Of a DNA stretch of 15,208 bases, positions 13,861 through 15,208 are shown piece by piece. The stretch lies in NCBI GenBank assembly GCA_049511115.1, contig JBEKYH010000056.1, positions 1 through 15,208 of the forward strand. The letters run 5' to 3'. A model generated the notes under the pieces. It saw nothing but the letters and a program-made list of their open reading frames with translations. It was not told the origin of the DNA and did no database searches. The stretch comes from JBEKYH01 sp049511115 (GTDB lineage: Bacteria > Planctomycetota > Phycisphaerae > Tepidisphaerales > Tepidisphaeraceae). How positions within the stretch are numbered: the stretch's first letter is position 1; every line of letters begins with the position of its first letter. The translations under genes were made by a program, and so were the position numbers.

Positions 13861-14907
13861 TTATACGACTTCATTTGCCGAAGGTGAAACACCCTGACGC
13901 AAAATCCGCAGTAGTTCCACAATATCCGCCGGCAAGGGGGCTGCCAATGTCATCGGCAAAAGCGTCCCCGGATGCACAAACGCAATCCGCTCCGCATGTA
14001 GCGCCTGCCGCTCAAACTTGAATTCCCCGCTCGAAAACGGCCTTCCGCCGTACATCGTATCCCCCACCATGGCGTGCCCAATGGCCGACATGTGCACACG
14101 TAACTGATGCGTCCGCCCGGTTTTAGGCGTCAGTTTCACCAGGGCATATTTCCCGAATTTCTCCAATACCTCGTATTTTGTCACGGCCTGGCGTCCCCCG
14201 TTCGCTTCCTTGCGGACGGCCTGCTTTTCCCGCACGTATTTGTCCCGCCCGATGGGCAAATCGAGCACATCCGCCAATAGCTCGGGCACTCCCTGGACCA
14301 CGGCCACGTAGGTCTTTTGGATCGTCCGTGTTTCAAATTGCCGCGCCAGCCGCCAATGAGCCTCGTCGCTCTTAGCCACCAGCATGATGCCGGTGGTATT
14401 TCGATCCAGCCGGTGCAAAATCCCTGGCCGCCAGTCGCCGTTGTATGTGCTCCATTTCTTCCCGTAGTACACCAGCCCATTGACCAGCGTCCCGGTCCAC
14501 CGGCCCCGCGCCGGATGCACAATCAAATCGCTCTGCTTGTTCAGGGCGAGAAAATGCTCGTCCTCGTAAATAATTTCCAGCGGAATCGGCTCGGGAACCA
14601 GATCATGCACCGGCTCCGGCGGCGCCACCATATCCACGTCATCGCCGCTTTTGATCTTATAGCTGGATTTGGTGGTCTTGCCGTTGACGGTGATAAACCC
14701 GTCCTCGATCAGCCGCTGCACTCCCGCGCGCGACAAATAGGGCAGCCGATCCACCAGAAACTGATCGATCCGCCGCGTCTGCGTTTTGGTTGCCTTGAAA
14801 TGAACGTGCCGAACGTCGGCCTCGGCTTCCGCCTCAGCCTCCGTCTCTGGCTCTTCCAGTATTTCTTCGCTCTCCGCGGCCATGCCTGAATTGTAGCCGC
14901 AATTCAC
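13861..14907 (-). CDS. RluA-family 23S rRNA pseudouridine synthase (RluC/RluD type)
   Basis: A 348-residue enzyme that converts uridine to pseudouridine in rRNA. It has an S4 RNA-binding domain (about 45-95, RRIDQFLVDRLPYLSRAGVQ and GFITVNGK) followed by the RluA catalytic domain with HRLDRNTTGIML (165-176), where Asp168 is the catalytic residue. KTGRTHQLRVHMSAIGHAMVGD is also characteristic. RluD is most likely by length and layout, but RluC cannot be excluded. The N-terminus (about 9-31) is an acidic Glu/Ala run not found in the core family. The GTG at 14907 overlaps the ABC exporter stop (GTGA), favouring coupled translation; the ATG at 14883 is a fair alternative, and neither has a strong ribosome binding site. 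Confidence 0.9.
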   Translation of the reverse strand: MNCGYNSGMAAESEEILEEPETEAEAEAEADVRHVHFKATKTQTRRIDQFLVDRLPYLSRAGVQRLIEDGFITVNGKTTKSSYKIKSGDDVDMVAPPEPVHDLVPEPIPLEIIYEDEHFLALNKQSDLIVHPARGRWTGTLVNGLVYYGKKWSTYNGDWRPGILHRLDRNTTGIMLVAKSDEAHWRLARQFETRTIQKTYVAVVQGVPELLADVLDLPIGRDKYVREKQAVRKEANGGRQAVTKYEVLEKFGKYALVKLTPKTGRTHQLRVHMSAIGHAMVGDTMYGGRPFSSGEFKFERQALHAERIAFVHPGTLLPMTLAAPLPADIVELLRILRQGVSPSANEVV

Positions 14908-15208
14908 GGCAGCGCTTCATCCAGCGAAACCGCCCCGCTGCGCTGGCGCTCGACCATCTCCGCGTACATCCCCCCCGCCGCCATGAGGGCGTCGTGCGTT
15001 CCCATCTCCACAACCTTGCCCTGGTGCATCACCACGATCATATCCGCCTGGGCGATGGTGCTGAGGCGATGGGCGATGACAATCGTCGTCCGCGTCGCGC
15101 CGGCGCCAATGGGATGCCGCAGCAGATCCGCAAGGGACGCTTGAATTAGCTGCTCGCTCTCCGAATCAAGATTGCTCGTCGCCTCGTCGAGAATCAGAAT
15201 CTGCGCCT
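14904..15208 (-). CDS. ABC exporter, C-terminal end (partial)
   Basis: The last 100 residues of an ABC transporter ATPase; the rest lies beyond the window. Read from 15206, the sequence shows the Walker B motif and D-loop (ILILDEATSNLDSESE), the switch histidine (TIVIAHRLST) and the usual end (GKVVEMGTHDALMAAGGMY). The combination of DEATSNLD and IAHRLST is typical of MsbA/multidrug-type exporters with a fused membrane domain. The substrate cannot be told. Its stop overlaps the start of the pseudouridine synthase gene by 4 nt. Confidence 0.9.
   Translation of the reverse strand, partial: AQILILDEATSNLDSESEQLIQASLADLLRHPIGAGATRTTIVIAHRLSTIAQADMIVVMHQGKVVEMGTHDALMAAGGMYAEMVERQRSGAVSLDEALP

Overview
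The window looks like a chromosomal piece of a planctomycete, probably of the Phycisphaerae type. This is inferred from the DUF1587/1595/1592/1588/1585 cytochrome next to a DUF1552 Tat-exported protein (a pairing typical of Planctomycetota), the GC-rich composition, the many exported proteins of unknown role, and intergenic palindromes. It contains no CRISPR array, transposase, integrase or rRNA.

Plus strand, 233-6938: a rhamnogalacturonan lyase-like polysaccharide lyase (PL4 type), a 1047-residue membrane-anchored or secreted planctomycetal c-type cytochrome, and a DUF1552 protein with a twin-arginine signal. The last two are clearly one operon: 13 nt apart, with the ribosome binding site of the second just after the stop of the first. 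The lyase lies 255 nt upstream, separated by a palindromic repeat.

Minus strand, 6954-15208, read from right to left: the end of an ABC exporter; an RluA-family pseudouridine synthase overlapping it by 4 nt; a TatA protein with a C-terminal decapeptide repeat; a TIGR01777 epimerase-like protein; an ECF sigma factor operon whose three genes abut or overlap (sigma factor, single-helix membrane protein, four-helix membrane protein with a pseudopilin-like C-terminus); moaB; a tRNA-Glu(CTC) with a recognisable promoter and a Rho-independent terminator; a formylglycine-generating-enzyme-like lipoprotein without the catalytic cysteines; and a secreted protein of unknown family. The two halves converge at 6939-6953.

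Two families of intergenic repeats stand out. Family 1 has three copies (2183, 9408, 9488). Each combines a perfect 8-bp hairpin with a four-run G-quadruplex motif that shares bases with the hairpin, and two copies face each other as a large inverted repeat. Family 2 has two copies (12179, 12267), also facing each other, in the gap upstream of the sigma operon; one arm carries an uninterrupted G-quadruplex motif with one-base loops.

Functionally, the left half suggests uptake or breakdown of pectin-type polymers next to an export-dependent redox or hydrolase pair of unknown function. TatA in the right half could serve the DUF1552 protein, but nothing in the sequence links them beyond co-occurrence. 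No wholly new defence or mobile system was found. The least explained parts are the sigma operon, the repeat families, the low-complexity insertion in the cytochrome and the TatA tail.
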